From the NCBI GenBank assembly GCA_016218685.1, contig JACRDD010000004.1, positions 186,001 to 250,000 of the forward strand: a stretch of 64,000 nt of DNA. The letters are read 5' to 3'. The position numbers and the translations under genes are program-made. This document shows, one piece after another, positions 62,880-64,000 of the stretch. Positions within the stretch are counted from its first letter, which is position 1, and every line of letters begins with the position of its first letter. Source of the stretch: Desulfobacterales bacterium (GTDB taxonomy: Bacteria; Desulfobacterota; Desulfobacteria; Desulfobacterales; Desulfosarcinaceae). The notes below the pieces were generated by a model. It made no database searches. It was not told the DNA's origin and saw only the letters and a list, made by a program, of their open reading frames with translations.

Positions 62880-63036
62880 TCAAAGAATGACAGCGGCCGG
62901 GCGGCTACCTGACTTCCGGGAGGCCCCAAGACCCTGGGGCGGTTGGAGGAAGAGACGGTCGGCCGGCCGAATTTGGGGGATGTGAAAGCGCCTAAGCTTA
63001 CTGGAACCGAGCGACTTTCCGTGGATCGGCCTCATC
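62880..63036. other. intergenic stretch between aor and serC
   Basis: About 157 bp with no supported gene. A short leftward reading through it begins inside the serC terminator and has no ribosome site. No repeat or RNA gene recognised. Confidence 0.5.
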
Positions 63037-63075
63037 AAAAAAGAACCGGCGGTGCTGGAGTAGCACCACCGGTTC
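63037..63075 (-). terminator. intrinsic terminator after serC
   Basis: On the minus strand GAACCGG and GGTGCT (63075-63062) pair with AGCACC and CCGGTTC (63056-63043), with one mismatch and a 5-nt loop, followed by six T (63042-63037). It ends the serC transcript. Confidence 0.88.
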
Positions 63076-63098
63076 ATCCTTTACTTGTCGCTCTGGAA

Positions 63099-64000
63099 CT
63101 ATCCGTTCTTCTTGGCGAAGGCGTTCATGAAATCCACCAGGGTGGCTACGGATTTTTCGGAGGTGGCATTGTAGATGGACGCTCTGCAGCCGCCCACCGA
63201 GCGATGGCCCTTGAGCCCGCCCATGTCGTTGGCGCTGGCTTCGGCGATGAACTTCTTTTCCAACTCCTCGCTGGGCAGGCGGAAAGTGACATTCATCAGG
63301 GAACGGCTGTCTTTATCCGCCGTGCCCCGGTAAAAATCGCTCTGGTCAAAGAGGTTGTAGAGCAGGGCGGCTTTCTTTTGGTTGATGGTCGCCATTTTCT
63401 CCAGGCCACCCACTGTCTCCTCCAGCCATTTGAGCACCAACTGGGCCGTGTAAATGGAGAAACAGGGCGGCGTGTTGTACATGGAGTTCTGCTCGGTGTG
63501 GGTCGTGTACTTGAGCATGGTGGGCAGGTTGCCCGGCTCGAGTTTGAGCAGGTCGTCACGCACCACCACCAGGCAGACGCCGGCCGGTCCCATGTTTTTC
63601 TGGGCGCCGGCGTAGATCAGGCCGAAGCGGCTGGCGTCAAAGGGCCGCGAAAAGATATCCGAGGACATGTCGGCCACCAGGGGAACGTTGCCGGTGTCCG
63701 GGAACTGGGCCCATTGGGTTCCCTTGATGGTGTTGTTGGAGGTAATGTGCACATAGGTGGCATCTTTGGAAAAGGAGATGTTCTTGGGAATGTAGGCAAA
63801 ATTGCGGTCCTCGGAAGAGGCCACCACCTTAATGCTTTTGCCCAGCAGTTTGGCTTCCTTGATGGCTTTGGTGGACCAGGTGCCGGTGTTGACGTAGTCG
63901 GCGGTACGCCCATCGTTCAGGAAATTCATGGGAATCATGGCGAACTGCATGCTGGCGCCGCCCTGCAGGAAGGCAACTTTGTAGCGGTCGTCCAGTTTAA
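63099..64000 (-). CDS. serC: phosphoserine aminotransferase, 3' part
   Basis: The last 300 residues of a PLP enzyme that makes 3-phosphoserine from 3-phosphohydroxypyruvate; about 60 N-terminal residues lie outside the window. It enters with LDDRYKVAFLQGGASMQFA, then VNTGTWSTKAIKEAKLLGK, VADMSSDIFSRPFDASRFG and the PLP-Lys motif YAGAQKNMGPAGVCLVVVR. GLKGHRSVGGCRASIYNA near the end is a SerC hallmark. It is transcribed toward aor but ends in its own terminator. Confidence 0.93.
   Translation of the reverse strand, partial: KLDDRYKVAFLQGGASMQFAMIPMNFLNDGRTADYVNTGTWSTKAIKEAKLLGKSIKVVASSEDRNFAYIPKNISFSKDATYVHITSNNTIKGTQWAQFPDTGNVPLVADMSSDIFSRPFDASRFGLIYAGAQKNMGPAGVCLVVVRDDLLKLEPGNLPTMLKYTTHTEQNSMYNTPPCFSIYTAQLVLKWLEETVGGLEKMATINQKKAALLYNLFDQSDFYRGTADKDSRSLMNVTFRLPSEELEKKFIAEASANDMGGLKGHRSVGGCRASIYNATSEKSVATLVDFMNAFAKKNG

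Noticed and set aside
62880..63077. Leftward 65-codon frame between serC and aor
   Set aside because: It starts inside the serC terminator hairpin, has no ribosome site and no coding character.

Overview
The window looks like chromosomal DNA of a high-GC, anaerobic member of the Desulfobacterota, probably a sulfate-reducer-type (Desulfosarcina/Desulfobacteraceae-like) bacterium. This is inferred from gene content: a tungsten-type aldehyde:ferredoxin oxidoreductase, an AmmeMemoRadiSam enzyme, a multihaem c-type cytochrome lipoprotein, TAXI- and NMT1-type binding proteins, a FadN/FadA beta-oxidation pair and NtrB/NtrC-type signalling. No rRNA, tRNA, CRISPR array, integrase or transposase was recognised.

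Positions 1-8268 (minus strand) hold the most striking locus: most of the structural operon of an extracellular contractile injection system (eCIS, Afp/PVC/MAC-like). In transcription order it encodes a DUF3467 protein, a DUF4255 (Afp16-like) terminator protein, an unknown 400-residue protein with a Trp-Pro repeat, one sheath, two gp19-type tube proteins, a DUF5908 (Afp6-like) protein, a LysM tube/baseplate adaptor (Afp7-like), a VgrG-like spike (Afp8-like), a PAAR tip, gp25, and the start of a baseplate J-type protein that leaves the window. The fibre, tape-measure, ATPase and effector genes must lie beyond the left edge, if present. A 379-bp divergent intergenic region with an 18-bp perfect palindrome separates the operon from a membrane/coiled-coil protein gene.

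Positions 9.8-11.7 kb are small unknown genes, two of them coding for membrane proteins, that look less GC-rich than their surroundings. From 11.7 to 18.5 kb come an RluA-type pseudouridine synthase with its usual N-terminal partner encoded as a separate gene, an SDR oxidoreductase, convergent ppk1 and ppx (polyphosphate synthesis and breakdown), and small membrane proteins. From 18.8 to 30 kb there is a PilT-like ATPase with an MshEN domain, an NMT1-type ABC transporter behind a possible structured leader RNA, an Hsp20-like protein, purB, TrmO, a methyltransferase, AmrS and a glycosyltransferase. From 30 to 41 kb there are a short TAXI binding protein, an octahaem lipoprotein, a two-component pair, and an RND efflux adaptor plus pump.

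From 41 to 50 kb a Ser/Thr kinase is paired with a degenerate-GGDEF protein, followed by polA and sppA. From 50 to 55 kb there are queF, a lipoprotein, a receiver-cyclase, a dus-type tRNA-modification gene and a DUF1848 gene. From 55 to 59 kb a fadN-fadA fatty-acid beta-oxidation operon sits behind a near-ideal TetR-type FadR operator. The right end has a Tat lipoprotein of the DUF362 type, an aldehyde ferredoxin oxidoreductase with a small unknown partner, and the 3' part of serC.

All function calls are by reading motifs and family resemblance; no search was run.
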